Below are positions 24,696 through 35,206 of a stretch of 64,000 nt of DNA, piece by piece; positions within the stretch are counted from its first letter, which is position 1; every line of letters starts with the position of its first letter. Under the pieces are notes generated by a model that was not told the DNA's origin, made no database searches, and saw nothing but the letters and a program-made list of their open reading frames with translations. The translations under genes and the position numbers were made by a program. The DNA is from Treponema bryantii. GTDB lineage: Bacteria; Spirochaetota; Spirochaetia; Treponematales; Treponemataceae. The stretch is taken from NCBI RefSeq assembly GCF_036492245.1, contig NZ_AP025286.1, forward strand, positions 930,001 to 994,000, given 5' to 3'.

Positions 24696-26737
24696 CAGAC
24701 AAGAATGAAACAGTAATTGCATTGCTCGGTCAGCCTAACTCTGGAAAATCCACACTTTTCAATGCGCTTACAGGTCTTAAACAGCATGTCGGAAACTGGC
24801 CTGGAAAAACTGTAGAGAAAAAAGAAGGAAATTTTGAATACAAGGGAACAAAATATCTTGTAGCAGACCTTCCTGGAACTTACAGCCTTTCAGCAAACTC
24901 AGATGAGGAAATCATCACCCGTGATTATATTGCAGGTGGTAAGGCAGATGTTGTCTGTATCCTTGCAGACAGCTCTCAGCTTCAGAGAAGCCTTTATATG
25001 CTTGCTGATTATGCAGGAATTAAAGTTCCAGCTTTCCTGATTTTGAACATGAGTGATGTTGCTGCTGAGCAGGGTAAGCAGATTGATTTTGCTGCAATTT
25101 CTAAAAAACTGGGAATTCCGGTTGTTCTTTTTTCTGCTCAGGATAAAAAGAATTATGATGGATTTTATGCAGCTCTTGAAACTGCAATCAGAAAAAAGAC
25201 AATACTTGATTCTTCAGCTCTTGAGACAAAATATAATTCAATTGAAGCTTATAAAGGAATTAAACCTCTTGTGCCTGAAAATGTGATTCCTGGCTATTCT
25301 TCAGTCTGGCTTGCTGCCAAGGTTGTAGAAGGAGACTTGCCGGTTACAGCAAAAATCAAAGCTGCATTGGAGGGAGAAAAGAAAAAGCAATTTGATGAAG
25401 AGGTTGCAAAAAATCTCTTGAATTCAAAAGAAACAAATAAAGGTGTGCTCCTGACGGGAGAAGCAAAGTTTGCCTGGATAGATGAGTTTCTCGAAGGTTC
25501 TGTTGCATCAAAAACACAGACACGTAAGCTTGGAAAGTTTGACCGTATGATTACTCACCGTGTTTGGGGAAAGTCTGTGGTAATTCTTACAGTCCTGTTC
25601 GGTCTCATTGCTTCATTTATACCTGCCCTTCCATTTATGGGAGTAGGTAGTGCAATCGGGGCTCTGATTAATCCTGTAACAAATGGGCTTACTGCAATCG
25701 GTTGTCCAGCCTTTATCATAGCTATCATCTGTGATGTTGTAATTAACTCTCTCAGCTTTATTTTCAAAATGCTTGGCTTCGTATTTGGTGTAACTTTAGT
25801 ATTTGGTCTTCTTGAAGAAGTCGGCGTTATGGCACGTATCTCTTACGTTTTCGATAACACAATGGCAAAGCTTGGACTCCAGGGAAAATCAGTTATGCCT
25901 TTCCTTGTAAGCTTCGGATGTACAATGGGTGGTGCCGCAGGTGCGCGCGTTATCGATAACTGGGGGCAGAAAGTTCTGACAATTGCTCTCGCATGGGCCG
26001 TTCCTTGTGGTGCTGCCTGGGCAGTTGTTCCAATGCTTTCAACAGTATGGTTCGGAGGTGCTGCTCCTCTAATTATTGTTGCAATTCTTGCTGTGATGAT
26101 TCTTCATATGTGGGTTACTTCAAAAGTTTTCGGCCGTAAGCTTGTTAAAAAAGAAGATCGTTGCGGTATGATTATGGAGCTTCCACCTTATCATAAACCA
26201 AAGTGGGGTGCACTTTTCCGTTATGTTCTTGGACGCACAAAGGATACCTTCTTCCGCGTTCTTAAAATCATTCTTCTTGTATCTTTTATATTCTGGCTGC
26301 TGACATTTACAAAATCCGGTTCTATGGATAACTCAATTTTGTACAAGGTTGGTCAGTTTATAGAGCCTGTTACAAAGATTTTTGGACTTGGGTGGAAAAC
26401 CTTTATGGCCTTTATTGTTTCTTCTCTTGGTAAGGAAGGGGCAATTGGTGTTCTAAGTTCAATCTTCACAGACCACAATATGATTACTGTAGGTTCAACT
26501 GTAGCCGGGGGTGCAGCGGCTAATATCAATGAACTGCTTGTTGCTAACGTTGCAAAACCTGAAGCTCTTGCATTCATATTTGCGATTACCTTTAATATGC
26601 CTTGTATTGTTGCACTTGCTGCAACTTACCAGGAAACTCATTCGGCTAAGTGGACTGCAATTATTGCTCTTTACTATACAGTGGGAGCGCTTTTGATTGC
26701 GTGTGTTGCTTATCATATCGGATTGCTTATCTGGTAA
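24692..26737 (+). CDS. feoB: Ferrous iron transport protein B (Fe(II) permease with G domain)
   Basis: A 681-residue Fe(II) transporter. The N-terminal GTPase domain shows G1 GQPNSGKST (residues 13-21), G3 DLPGTYS (near 60) and G4 NMSD (119-122). The membrane part has the two Gate regions, with FGCTMGGAAGAR in the first and GKEGAIGVLSS in the second. It is somewhat shorter than many FeoB proteins. It sits within the iron-box operon between feoA and a feoC-like gene. Confidence 0.95.
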   Translation: MTDKNETVIALLGQPNSGKSTLFNALTGLKQHVGNWPGKTVEKKEGNFEYKGTKYLVADLPGTYSLSANSDEEIITRDYIAGGKADVVCILADSSQLQRSLYMLADYAGIKVPAFLILNMSDVAAEQGKQIDFAAISKKLGIPVVLFSAQDKKNYDGFYAALETAIRKKTILDSSALETKYNSIEAYKGIKPLVPENVIPGYSSVWLAAKVVEGDLPVTAKIKAALEGEKKKQFDEEVAKNLLNSKETNKGVLLTGEAKFAWIDEFLEGSVASKTQTRKLGKFDRMITHRVWGKSVVILTVLFGLIASFIPALPFMGVGSAIGALINPVTNGLTAIGCPAFIIAIICDVVINSLSFIFKMLGFVFGVTLVFGLLEEVGVMARISYVFDNTMAKLGLQGKSVMPFLVSFGCTMGGAAGARVIDNWGQKVLTIALAWAVPCGAAWAVVPMLSTVWFGGAAPLIIVAILAVMILHMWVTSKVFGRKLVKKEDRCGMIMELPPYHKPKWGALFRYVLGRTKDTFFRVLKIILLVSFIFWLLTFTKSGSMDNSILYKVGQFIEPVTKIFGLGWKTFMAFIVSSLGKEGAIGVLSSIFTDHNMITVGSTVAGGAAANINELLVANVAKPEALAFIFAITFNMPCIVALAATYQETHSAKWTAIIALYYTVGALLIACVAYHIGLLIW

Positions 26738-26744
26738 AAGGAAC

Positions 26745-27035
26745 ATGGAAGAACTTTTAAATCTGCTCCGCGACGGGCATTCACGATCAATCGAAATGCT
26801 TGCCGAAGAGCTAAATACAAGTACCGATGATATCAATCGTCGCATCGAGTTTCTCGAGCGTGCCGGTATAATTCGTCGAGTACTGAATATCAAAAATGAC
26901 TGCTCACATGGCTGCAATGGTGGCCACTGTCCGGGCTGTAAGGCGCATGCCGGAAAGTCTGACAGTTCCCCTTGTAAAGGCTGCCTGCCCGAAGGTGGCT
27001 TCAAAAATATGGGCGAAATGTGGGAAGTAGTATAA
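26745..27035 (+). CDS. feoC: FeoC-like winged-helix protein with Cys-rich tail
   Basis: A 96-residue protein that starts 7 bases after feoB (AAAAGG ribosome site). The first ~48 residues are a small winged helix ([20 protein letters not shown]). The tail has five Cys in a CSHGC...CPGC...CKGC pattern that could hold an iron-sulfur cluster or a metal. FeoC proteins tune FeoB levels or activity. Sequence similarity to classical FeoC is weak, so the symbol rests on position plus architecture. Confidence 0.7.
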   Translation: MEELLNLLRDGHSRSIEMLAEELNTSTDDINRRIEFLERAGIIRRVLNIKNDCSHGCNGGHCPGCKAHAGKSDSSPCKGCLPEGGFKNMGEMWEVV

Positions 27036-27045
27036 GGAGTTTATT

Positions 27046-27792
27046 ATGATAAAGTTAGTTTTAGTTCGTCACGGCGAAAGTGAATGGAATAAGCTGAATC
27101 TTTTTACCGGCTGGACGGATGTTGAACTTAGTGACAAGGGCCGCGAAGAAGCTAAACTTGCCGGTAAGCTTTTGAAGGATGAAGGTTATGATTTTGATAT
27201 CTGCTTTACATCTTATCTTAAGCGTGCAATCCATACATTAAATGGAATTCTCTGCGAAATGGATCGCGAGTGGCTTCCTGTAATCAAAACCTGGAAGCTC
27301 AATGAGCGTCATTATGGCGACTTGCAGGGAAAGAATAAAGCAGAGGCTGCAGAGAAGTTTGGAGAAGATCAGGTTAAAATCTGGCGCCGTTCTTTTGATG
27401 TAAAACCTCCTGCTCTTGCAGACAACGACGAGCGTTCAGCTAAAAATCAGCCTATGTATCGTGATGTTGATTCAAGCTTTCTTCCTCAGAATGAAAGCCT
27501 TGAGACAACAATTGCCCGTGTTATTCCATACTTCCTCGAAGAGATTAAACCTCAGATGAAGGCTGGTAAACGCGTAATAATTGCGGCTCACGGAAACAGC
27601 CTTCGCGCTCTCGTAAAATATCTGGACAACCTTACACCGGAAGAAATCCTCGAAGTAAATATTCCGACAGGTACTCCACTCGTTTATGAGTTCGACGATA
27701 ATTTTAAGGTAATCAAACATTATTATCTTGGCGACCAGGAAGCACTCAAAGCAAAAATGGAAGCCGTAGCAAATCAGGGAAAGAAAAAATAA
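27046..27792 (+). CDS. gpmA: 2,3-bisphosphoglycerate-dependent phosphoglycerate mutase
   Basis: A 248-residue glycolytic enzyme. The phosphohistidine motif is VRHGESEWN and the second catalytic His lies in [10 protein letters not shown]. Being cofactor-dependent, it needs no metal, unlike the Mn-dependent GpmI type. It begins 10 bases after the feoC-like gene with an AAGGAG ribosome site and no visible terminator or promoter between, so it may be co-expressed with the iron operon. Enolase, the next glycolytic step, follows. Confidence 0.95.
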   Translation: MIKLVLVRHGESEWNKLNLFTGWTDVELSDKGREEAKLAGKLLKDEGYDFDICFTSYLKRAIHTLNGILCEMDREWLPVIKTWKLNERHYGDLQGKNKAEAAEKFGEDQVKIWRRSFDVKPPALADNDERSAKNQPMYRDVDSSFLPQNESLETTIARVIPYFLEEIKPQMKAGKRVIIAAHGNSLRALVKYLDNLTPEEILEVNIPTGTPLVYEFDDNFKVIKHYYLGDQEALKAKMEAVANQGKKK

Positions 27793-29166
<1,374 letters not shown>

Positions 29167-29254
29167 AAATATAAATATTTTTTTAGTCCTATCATATTCC
29201 GTCCTGCTGAAAAGTTGGGCGGATTTATATATTTTAAATGAAAAAGAGATAAAA

Positions 29255-29851
29255 ATGAGTAAATCGATCTGGGACAGATTTGCACCAATCTATTCACTTG
29301 CGATGAAGTCGCAGAAAAATATTTATGATTATATGTATTCGCATATCCGTGAAAAGGTGAGGGGAAAGGATGTTCTTGAACTCGCAACCGGGCCAGGGCT
29401 TATTGCAAAAAATGTTGCAGAGGTAACCCATCGCATGGTTGCAACAGATTTTTCACCGGACATGATTAAGCAGGCACAGAAAGGGAATAATCCAGTAAAT
29501 CTTACCTTTGAAATTGCAGATGCTTCTAACCTGCCATACACAGATCATTTTTTTGATGTCGTGATTATTGCAAACTGCCTGCACATTGTTCCGAATCCGG
29601 AAAAAGTTTTGAGTGAGATTGAACGTGTTATGAAAACAGGCGGGCTCCTTATAGCACCAAATTTCATTGAACGAAAAATTGCCAGTCCTAATCTCTGGCA
29701 AAAACTTCTCTTCAAACTTGGCGTAAAATTCGAACACCAGTGGACATCTGAACAATATAAAAACTTCCTGGAATCAAACGGCTGGAAAATCACCGTCAGT
29801 GAAGTAGTTCCCGGCCGCATAGATTTAATGTATGTTGAGTGTATAAAATAA
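29255..29851 (+). CDS. Class I SAM-dependent methyltransferase (Methyltransf_11/UbiE-like)
   Basis: A 198-residue methyltransferase with SAM motif I VLELATGPGLIA, acidic motif MVATDFSPDM, and motif VVIIANCLHIVPNPE. No target can be inferred. It stands between eno and the xylA regulatory region as a single gene. The 88 bases before it include a weak inverted repeat but nothing clear. Confidence 0.82.
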   Translation: MSKSIWDRFAPIYSLAMKSQKNIYDYMYSHIREKVRGKDVLELATGPGLIAKNVAEVTHRMVATDFSPDMIKQAQKGNNPVNLTFEIADASNLPYTDHFFDVVIIANCLHIVPNPEKVLSEIERVMKTGGLLIAPNFIERKIASPNLWQKLLFKLGVKFEHQWTSEQYKNFLESNGWKITVSEVVPGRIDLMYVECIK

Positions 29852-29857
29852 GTTCTT

Positions 29858-29926
29858 TTGACCTCCATATTTCTTTTTTTATAAAGTTAGTGTATACTAA
29901 CTTTATAAAAGTTAGATAAAACTAAC
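29858..29926 (+). promoter_or_regulatory. xylA promoter with two GTTAG-N6-CTAAC boxes
   Basis: TTGACC (29858-29863), a 16-base spacer and TATAAA (29880-29885) are followed at once by box GTTAGTGTATACTAAC (29886-29901) and a second box GTTAGATAAAACTAAC (29911-29926). Box centres are 25 bases apart. An AGGAGG ribosome site follows. Confidence 0.8.
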
Positions 29927-29945
29927 AATAAATAGGAGGCTCAAA

Positions 29946-31268
29946 ATGAGCGAGTTTTTTAAGAATATTCCTGAGATAAAATTCGAAGGAAAAGATAGCA
30001 AAAATCCATGGGCATTCAAGTATTACAATCCTGAATTGACAATCATGGGTAAAAAGATGAGCGAACATCTTCCATTTGCAATGGCATGGTGGCATAACCT
30101 TGGCGCTAATGGTGTAGATATGTTCGGTTCTGGAACTGCAGATAAATCTTTTGGACAGACTCCGGGAACTATGGAACATGCAAAAGCTAAGGTTGATGCC
30201 GGTATCGAGTTTATGAAAAAACTCGGAATAAAATACTACTGCTGGCATGATGTAGACCTTGTACCAGAAGATCCGAATGATATCAACGTTACAAACAAAC
30301 GTCTGGATGAAATCTCTGATTATATTCTGGAGAAGACAAAGGGTACCGACATTAAATGCTTGTGGGGAACTGCAAATATGTTCGGTAATCCACGTTTTAT
30401 GAACGGAGCAGGTTCTACTAACTCTGCAGATGTTTACTGCTTTGCTGCTGCTCAGGTAAAAAAAGCACTTGAGATTACTGTAAAACTTGGTGGTCGCGGT
30501 TATGTATTCTGGGGTGGTCGCGAAGGGTATGAAACTCTTCTTAATACAGATGTAAAGCTTGAACAGGAAAACATTGCTAACCTCATGCACATGGCTGTTG
30601 ATTATGGCCGTTCTATCGGTTTTAAGGGAGATTTCTATATCGAGCCTAAGCCAAAGGAGCCGATGAGTCATCAGTATGATTTTGATGCTGCAACAGCTAT
30701 CGGTTTCCTTCGTCAGTATGGTCTTGATAAAGACTTTAAGATGAATATCGAAGCTAATCATGCATCTCTTGCAAATCATACTTTCCAGCATGAACTTTGC
30801 ATCAGCCGCATAAACGGAATGCTTGGTTCTGTAGATGCTAACCAGGGAAATCCAATCCTTGGCTGGGATACAGATAATTTCCCATGGAATGTTTATGATG
30901 CAACTCTTGCGATGTACGAAGTTCTGAAGGCTGGTGGTCTTACAGGTGGTTTCAATTTTGATTCTAAAAACCGCCGTCCTTCAAATACATTTGAAGATAT
31001 GTTCCATGCATACATTATGGGAATGGATACTTTTGCTCTTGGTCTGATTAAGGCTGCAGAAATTATTGAAGACGGACGAATTGACGGCTTCATCAAAGAA
31101 AAGTATTCAAGCTACGAAAGTGGTATTGGAAAAAAGATTCGTGATAAACTGACAACTCTTGAAGAACTTGCTGCCCGTGCTGCAGAAATGAAAAAGCCAT
31201 CTGATCCAGGTTCTGGTCGCGAGGAATATCTGGAAGGAGTTGTTAACAATATCCTCTTTCGCGGATAA
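29946..31268 (+). CDS. xylA: Xylose isomerase
   Basis: A 440-residue xylose isomerase (class II length), which interconverts xylose and xylulose using two divalent metals. The motifs [12 protein letters not shown] (catalytic His), [25 protein letters not shown] and [10 protein letters not shown] are present. No xylulokinase or xylose transporter is nearby. It lies directly behind two iron-type operator boxes and 37 bases before pyrKD, which is an unexpected setting for a pentose gene. Confidence 0.96.
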   Translation: MSEFFKNIPEIKFEGKDSKNPWAFKYYNPELTIMGKKMSEHLPFAMAWWHNLGANGVDMFGSGTADKSFGQTPGTMEHAKAKVDAGIEFMKKLGIKYYCWHDVDLVPEDPNDINVTNKRLDEISDYILEKTKGTDIKCLWGTANMFGNPRFMNGAGSTNSADVYCFAAAQVKKALEITVKLGGRGYVFWGGREGYETLLNTDVKLEQENIANLMHMAVDYGRSIGFKGDFYIEPKPKEPMSHQYDFDAATAIGFLRQYGLDKDFKMNIEANHASLANHTFQHELCISRINGMLGSVDANQGNPILGWDTDNFPWNVYDATLAMYEVLKAGGLTGGFNFDSKNRRPSNTFEDMFHAYIMGMDTFALGLIKAAEIIEDGRIDGFIKEKYSSYESGIGKKIRDKLTTLEELAARAAEMKKPSDPGSGREEYLEGVVNNILFRG

Positions 31269-31305
31269 ATATCTGGATTAGTTTATAGGAGACAGGTGAA
31301 CAGTT

Positions 31306-33195
31306 ATGGATTTAGCAGAGATTGATGAAAATGGAAAAGGTTTGCAGTTTTTTGGAAAGACAAAAGTTGAGCGGCTGGAGAAAGTTGAAGGTCAGCCAAA
31401 TGTATATCTTTTGCAAACGACTATAGAATGTGAACGACCAAATCAGGCTGTTCCTAAAGCAGGCCAGTTTTATTTAATCAGGAGTGCTAAATCCGCTGTT
31501 CACTATAACAGACCTATCAGCGTATATCATTCTGAAGAGTGGATAAGTAACGAGGGAAAGAAAAAGATTCTGGTTCAGTTTATGATTCTCGAGAAGGGAA
31601 GAGGAACTGGGGAACTTTGTCATATGACTCTTTGGGATGATATTTCTATAATCGGCCCGCTGGGAACTCCCTGGCCGTTAGAAGAATGCAGGGAAATTGC
31701 AGAAAAAAATCCGGATCAGGCAAAAATATGTATTATTGGAGGTGGAATTGGAGTTGCACCGGTAGCAAATCTTGCATCAAACCTTCCTGCTGAATCATAT
31801 GATTTTTATGCCTCATTTAAATCCGGTTCATACGGACTAGACCTGATTCAACCAAAACACCTTTTTGTTACAACCGATGACGGCTCCTGCGGGCTTAAAG
31901 GAATGCTTCCCTGCGCATTTACAAAAGAAGCTGTAAAAGCAGCAGGATACGAACTGATTCTGGCTTGTGGTCCAACGCCAGCCCTTGTTTATGTTCAAAA
32001 ACTAGCTTCTGAATTGGGAATCAAATGCTATATCAGCATGGAACATAGAATGCTCTGTGGTCTTGGAGCCTGCCTTGGTTGTACGATTGAAACTACAAAG
32101 GGGCTCAAAAGATGCTGTAAGGATGGTCCTGTTTTTGATGCCTCAGAAGTTATATTTGATCCTCCTGTTCAACGCCGACAGCCGCTAACTACCAATGAAG
32201 AACCGGATTTAAGCGTGGACATAGCAGGCGTTCATTTCAAGAATCCAACAATTGCAAGCGGAGGAACCTTTGCTTTTGGACAGAATTTTCGTGGAGTAAG
32301 TGATGTAGCTGCATGGGGAGGAATAGTTTCCAAAGGAGTGACTCTTGAACCGCGAGAGGGAAACCATGGGGAGCGAAGCCTGGAGGTCGCTGGCGGAAAC
32401 ATGAATTCCATTGGCTTACAGAATCCGGGAATACCTTATTACATTGAAAATCTTCTTCCAGGAATGATAGGACTTGGTCCTGTTGTAATTACCAACCTTG
32501 CAGGAAGTGATATAGAGTCTTATGTAGAAGGAGCGAAGCTGCTCGATAAAACTGACTGTGATATGATAGAGCTTAATATAAGCTGTCCGAATATTAAGGC
32601 TGCAGGTTTAGCCTGGGGAATGAGTGCAGATACAGCCTATTATTGTGTTTCTGCAGTACGTGCCGTTACAAAAAAGCCCTTAATGGTAAAACTTTCCCCA
32701 AATGCAGCAGACAACCGGCCTATAGCAATAGCCTGTATTAAGGCAGGGGCTGATGCAATCAGTTTAATAAATATGATTCATGGAGTTGCGATCGATATTG
32801 ATAAAGGAAAACCGTTTTTTAATAATGTTCACGCAGGCTATTCAGGTCCTGGACTTAAGCCTTTAGCTCTTAGAATTGTATATGATGTTGTTCAGGAAAT
32901 TAATAAACTTCCTCCAGAGCAGAGAGTTCCGGTTGTTGGAATAGGAGGAATTTGTACCTGGCAGGATGCGGTTGAATTCATTATGGCAGGAGCCAGTGCA
33001 GTTGAAATAGGGCAGGCTAAATTTACAAATCCTAATGTTACAATTGATATTCAAAATGGCCTTAAAGAGTTTATGAAGAGTCATGGATATCATAACCTTT
33101 CAGAAATGAGGGGAATTGCCCAGGTAGCAAGGCATAATAAAGCCCATACAGATGAAAAAGGCCGTTTTGCAGATTTAAAAGCAATGATGAAGTAA
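31306..33195 (+). CDS. PyrK-PyrD fusion: dihydroorotate dehydrogenase (class 1B) with electron-transfer domain
   Basis: A 629-residue fusion. Residues 1 to about 285 are PyrK-like: FAD/NAD-binding ferredoxin-reductase fold with [2Fe-2S] ligands Cys251, Cys256, Cys259 and Cys270 or 271 (CGLGACLGC then CC). Residues about 300-629 are the FMN barrel of PyrD, with catalytic Cys427 in NISCPN. Class 1B enzymes normally have separate PyrD and PyrK subunits that pass electrons from dihydroorotate to NAD+. It follows xylA in the same direction and is probably under the same iron-type boxes. Confidence 0.92.
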   Translation: MDLAEIDENGKGLQFFGKTKVERLEKVEGQPNVYLLQTTIECERPNQAVPKAGQFYLIRSAKSAVHYNRPISVYHSEEWISNEGKKKILVQFMILEKGRGTGELCHMTLWDDISIIGPLGTPWPLEECREIAEKNPDQAKICIIGGGIGVAPVANLASNLPAESYDFYASFKSGSYGLDLIQPKHLFVTTDDGSCGLKGMLPCAFTKEAVKAAGYELILACGPTPALVYVQKLASELGIKCYISMEHRMLCGLGACLGCTIETTKGLKRCCKDGPVFDASEVIFDPPVQRRQPLTTNEEPDLSVDIAGVHFKNPTIASGGTFAFGQNFRGVSDVAAWGGIVSKGVTLEPREGNHGERSLEVAGGNMNSIGLQNPGIPYYIENLLPGMIGLGPVVITNLAGSDIESYVEGAKLLDKTDCDMIELNISCPNIKAAGLAWGMSADTAYYCVSAVRAVTKKPLMVKLSPNAADNRPIAIACIKAGADAISLINMIHGVAIDIDKGKPFFNNVHAGYSGPGLKPLALRIVYDVVQEINKLPPEQRVPVVGIGGICTWQDAVEFIMAGASAVEIGQAKFTNPNVTIDIQNGLKEFMKSHGYHNLSEMRGIAQVARHNKAHTDEKGRFADLKAMMK

Positions 33196-33200
33196 AAGAA

Positions 33201-33233
33201 AAGAGCCGCCATCTGGCAAACTTGGCGGCTCTT
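33201..33233. terminator. Strong hairpin after pyrKD
   Basis: A perfect 10-bp stem AAGAGCCGCC/GGCGGCTCTT with a 13-base loop lies just after the stop. There is no T run on the plus strand, so it may be a weak terminator or a 3' stabilising hairpin. It resembles the flavodoxin terminator at 41969-42010. Confidence 0.5.
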
Positions 33234-33301
33234 GAGTAGATTAACAACAAACTTTAATAAATATTTTATAAGAGCTAAAGAACTACGTATGACATAGTAC
33301 T

Positions 33302-33388
33302 GTTAGTGGCAACTAACAATTTAATAATACAGTAATTTAGTAGGTTAGTCAAGCAAATCAGGTGGTGAAATATTTAGTCTAGACTAAC
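33302..33388 (+). promoter_or_regulatory. Two iron-type boxes upstream of the ATC-hydrolase gene
   Basis: Box GTTAGTGGCAACTAAC (33302-33317) is exact. TTTAGTCTAGACTAAC (33373-33388) has one mismatch. Their centres are 71 bases apart. The interval between them is AT-rich and must contain the promoter, which I could not place with confidence. Confidence 0.7.
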
Positions 33389-33427
33389 AAACAGATAGGA
33401 GATATAACTTATCTTAAGAGGATTAAA

Positions 33428-34036
33428 ATGAAAGATGCAGATGAAATACTAAAAGGAAAAAAGTTCATAAGAAATGAAATTGAAAAACGTTTCGATGCAG
33501 AAACAAGCCATGAAGTGTGGCAGTTGGCTAAGAAAAAACTCGAAGATATGTTGAATAAATATGATGGCCTTCCGGGGGGAGTTCAGGCTCATACTCATGG
33601 CTTTATTTTTCCCGCAGCAGCAATTTATCTAGCATTAAAGGATAAAGCCCCTGAACAGGCTTTCGACATCATGCAGTACACAATGAAAGAAAAATCATCA
33701 AAATTTGGAAAGTCTCTTGCCCGGATGACTTATATTCCAGGCTTCAAAAAGTTCTTCCTTAGCATGTGGGACTCTATGAGTCATAAAATGTTTGGAGAAA
33801 ATGCAGGCTTTCAGAATATCTTTTATGACTGTCCTAAAGGCGAGTTCCGTATGGATATTACACAGTGTCCTTACAATAAATACCTTACAGAAGTCGGCTG
33901 CCCGGAACTTACAAAGCTCTTCTGCGAAAATGATGTTTACAGCTACGGAAATCTTCCCGGCCTTAAGTTTACCAGAACAAAAACAATCGGAACCGGTGAC
34001 GACTGCTGCGATTTTAAGATGGAATTAATTCACTAG
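33428..34036 (+). CDS. L-2-amino-thiazoline-4-carboxylic acid hydrolase family protein
   Basis: A 202-residue protein resembling the ATC-hydrolase family (KKLEDMLNKYDGLPGG, then MDITQCPYNKYLTEVGCPEL and the C-terminal GDDCCDFKM). Characterised members open the thiazoline ring of 2-aminothiazoline-4-carboxylate, but most homologues are untested. It is a single gene behind two iron-type boxes. Because thiazoline rings occur in siderophores of the yersiniabactin/pyochelin type, a role in processing an imported chelator is a reasonable guess, not a demonstrated one. The stop overlaps the convergent PIN gene by 4 bases. Confidence 0.75.
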   Translation: MKDADEILKGKKFIRNEIEKRFDAETSHEVWQLAKKKLEDMLNKYDGLPGGVQAHTHGFIFPAAAIYLALKDKAPEQAFDIMQYTMKEKSSKFGKSLARMTYIPGFKKFFLSMWDSMSHKMFGENAGFQNIFYDCPKGEFRMDITQCPYNKYLTEVGCPELTKLFCENDVYSYGNLPGLKFTRTKTIGTGDDCCDFKMELIH

Positions 34037-34488
34037 ACTGAAGTAAATGGATTAAGAATCTTTGTGCCGCCAATAATCTGACCATTATTTAAATCTTCTG
34101 AATAAACAATAATGCAGCCATTGTCATTGGCAGAAGAGAGAATTAGAGAGTCCCAAAAAGAAAGTTTGTTTTTTATGCTTATATCAATTGCGTTCAAGAT
34201 AAGAGGTACGGTGACTTGTCTGACAGTTAGTTGACTGGAAAATAGTTCAACATATTCTTTTGCAATCTGCTTTGAAAGTTTGAGCTTCTTTACGGCAACA
34301 TTATAAAATTCTTGAAGACTCTGAGTAGAAATAATACCAGTTTTTGAGCTTGAAGCATCTGTTAATAGCTGTGATGCAATTTCTTTTTTTTGTAAATCAT
34401 TTTCATCAACTGAATATACCAGAATGTTTGTATCAAAAAAGATTTTATTGCTTTCTGTTACTGTTTGATCACTCTTTTTATCTTTCAT
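34033..34488 (-). CDS. PIN-domain ribonuclease, putative toxin
   Basis: A 151-residue PIN domain. Acidic residues expected at the metal site appear in FFDTNILVYSVDEND and in SFWDSLIL...YSEDLNNG. The chosen ATG (34488) has a GAGAGG ribosome site; an upstream in-frame start at 34518 is less likely. It overlaps the XRE gene by 11 bases, a typical antitoxin-toxin arrangement. Confidence 0.82.
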   Translation of the reverse strand: MKDKKSDQTVTESNKIFFDTNILVYSVDENDLQKKEIASQLLTDASSSKTGIISTQSLQEFYNVAVKKLKLSKQIAKEYVELFSSQLTVRQVTVPLILNAIDISIKNKLSFWDSLILSSANDNGCIIVYSEDLNNGQIIGGTKILNPFTSV

Positions 34489-35020
34489 ATAATTCCTCTC
34501 TAGTCCATTTTTCTCCATGAGAGTTTGGATGATATTTATTATTCAGTTCCGTTAACTTATTATAAAAAGAATTTTGTTTTTTAGATTTAAGTTTTTCTTC
34601 TGTAGCTGTCTGAACCATTCCTGAAACTTTCTCAAGAACTTTTAACTGTTCCTTATAAACAAGTTTTGGAAGCATTTCGAGAATTGCTTTGAGATAATAT
34701 GAAGATGAGGTTTCCTGTGGGCTATAAATTGCACCTGGTTCATGAAGTTCCCAGGTAATATCTTCACTTCTTTGATGTGGATACTTAGATGACTTTGAAT
34801 TCTCAAGTTTATTATTTATAGATTGATTCAACTTATCTTCAATAATAACATCATAAGGAACTCGATAAAAATTGGAAAGATCAGTAACAACCTTAACGGG
34901 TGGTATGGCGGCTCCAGTTTCATATTTAATATACATCTGTCTTGAAATTCCAAGATATGAAGCCACTGCCGCCTGAGAATAATTATTCTGTTCTCTTAAA
35001 CTTCTCAAAGTTTCATTCAT
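34478..35020 (-). CDS. XRE-family HTH protein, putative antitoxin of the PIN toxin
   Basis: A 180-residue protein. Residues 1-65 form a Cro/CI-type helix-turn-helix (NNYSQAAVASYLGISRQMYIKYE is split here as NNYSQAAVASYLGIS and RQMYIKYE). The remaining charged part probably binds the toxin. The ATG lies 7 bases after a TATAAT (35028-35033) that is 16 bases from TTGACT (35050-35055), so the mRNA looks leaderless. It should repress its own promoter and neutralise the PIN ribonuclease. Confidence 0.8.
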   Translation of the reverse strand: MNETLRSLREQNNYSQAAVASYLGISRQMYIKYETGAAIPPVKVVTDLSNFYRVPYDVIIEDKLNQSINNKLENSKSSKYPHQRSEDITWELHEPGAIYSPQETSSSYYLKAILEMLPKLVYKEQLKVLEKVSGMVQTATEEKLKSKKQNSFYNKLTELNNKYHPNSHGEKWTREELYER

Positions 35021-35027
35021 AGAGAAT

Positions 35028-35055
35028 ATTATAAATGCTTCATATTTAAAGTCAA
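35028..35055 (-). promoter_or_regulatory. Promoter of the XRE-PIN module
   Basis: On the minus strand TTGACT, a 16-base spacer and TATAAT. It ends 7 bases before the ATG. Confidence 0.7.
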
Positions 35056-35148
35056 TGTAATTATACTAATTATGTAATATAAATTAGACATAATTCAAGT
35101 TTACTCTTAGTCTAGACTGACCCGACTGCGCCTAAGAGTATCCGTAAA

Positions 35149-35181
35149 TAAAAAAGAGTATCCGCCGCTAAACGGATACTC
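35149..35181 (-). terminator. Terminator of the MATE-AraC-RND operon
   Basis: On the minus strand a 9-bp stem GAGTATCCG/CGGATACTC with an 8-base loop is followed by TTTTTTATTT. A further hairpin (35103-35139, ACTCTTAG/CTAAGAGT) lies beyond it, sharing the GAGTATCCG word. Confidence 0.85.
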
Positions 35182-35206
35182 AAAAAAGTTAGGAGGAGAA
35201 ACTCAT

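Noticed and set aside
29922-30791. A 289-codon minus-strand frame opposite xylA
   Set aside because: It lies wholly opposite xylA and reads as an implausible Cys/Ile-rich protein; treated as a shadow frame.
33201-33233. A canonical intrinsic terminator after pyrKD
   Set aside because: The stem is excellent but no T run follows on the plus strand, so it is listed only as a hairpin with moderate confidence.
35106-35121. CTTAGTCTAGACTGAC as a further iron-type box
   Set aside because: Two mismatches fall in the fixed bases, and the site is part of a larger hairpin beyond a terminator, not at a promoter.
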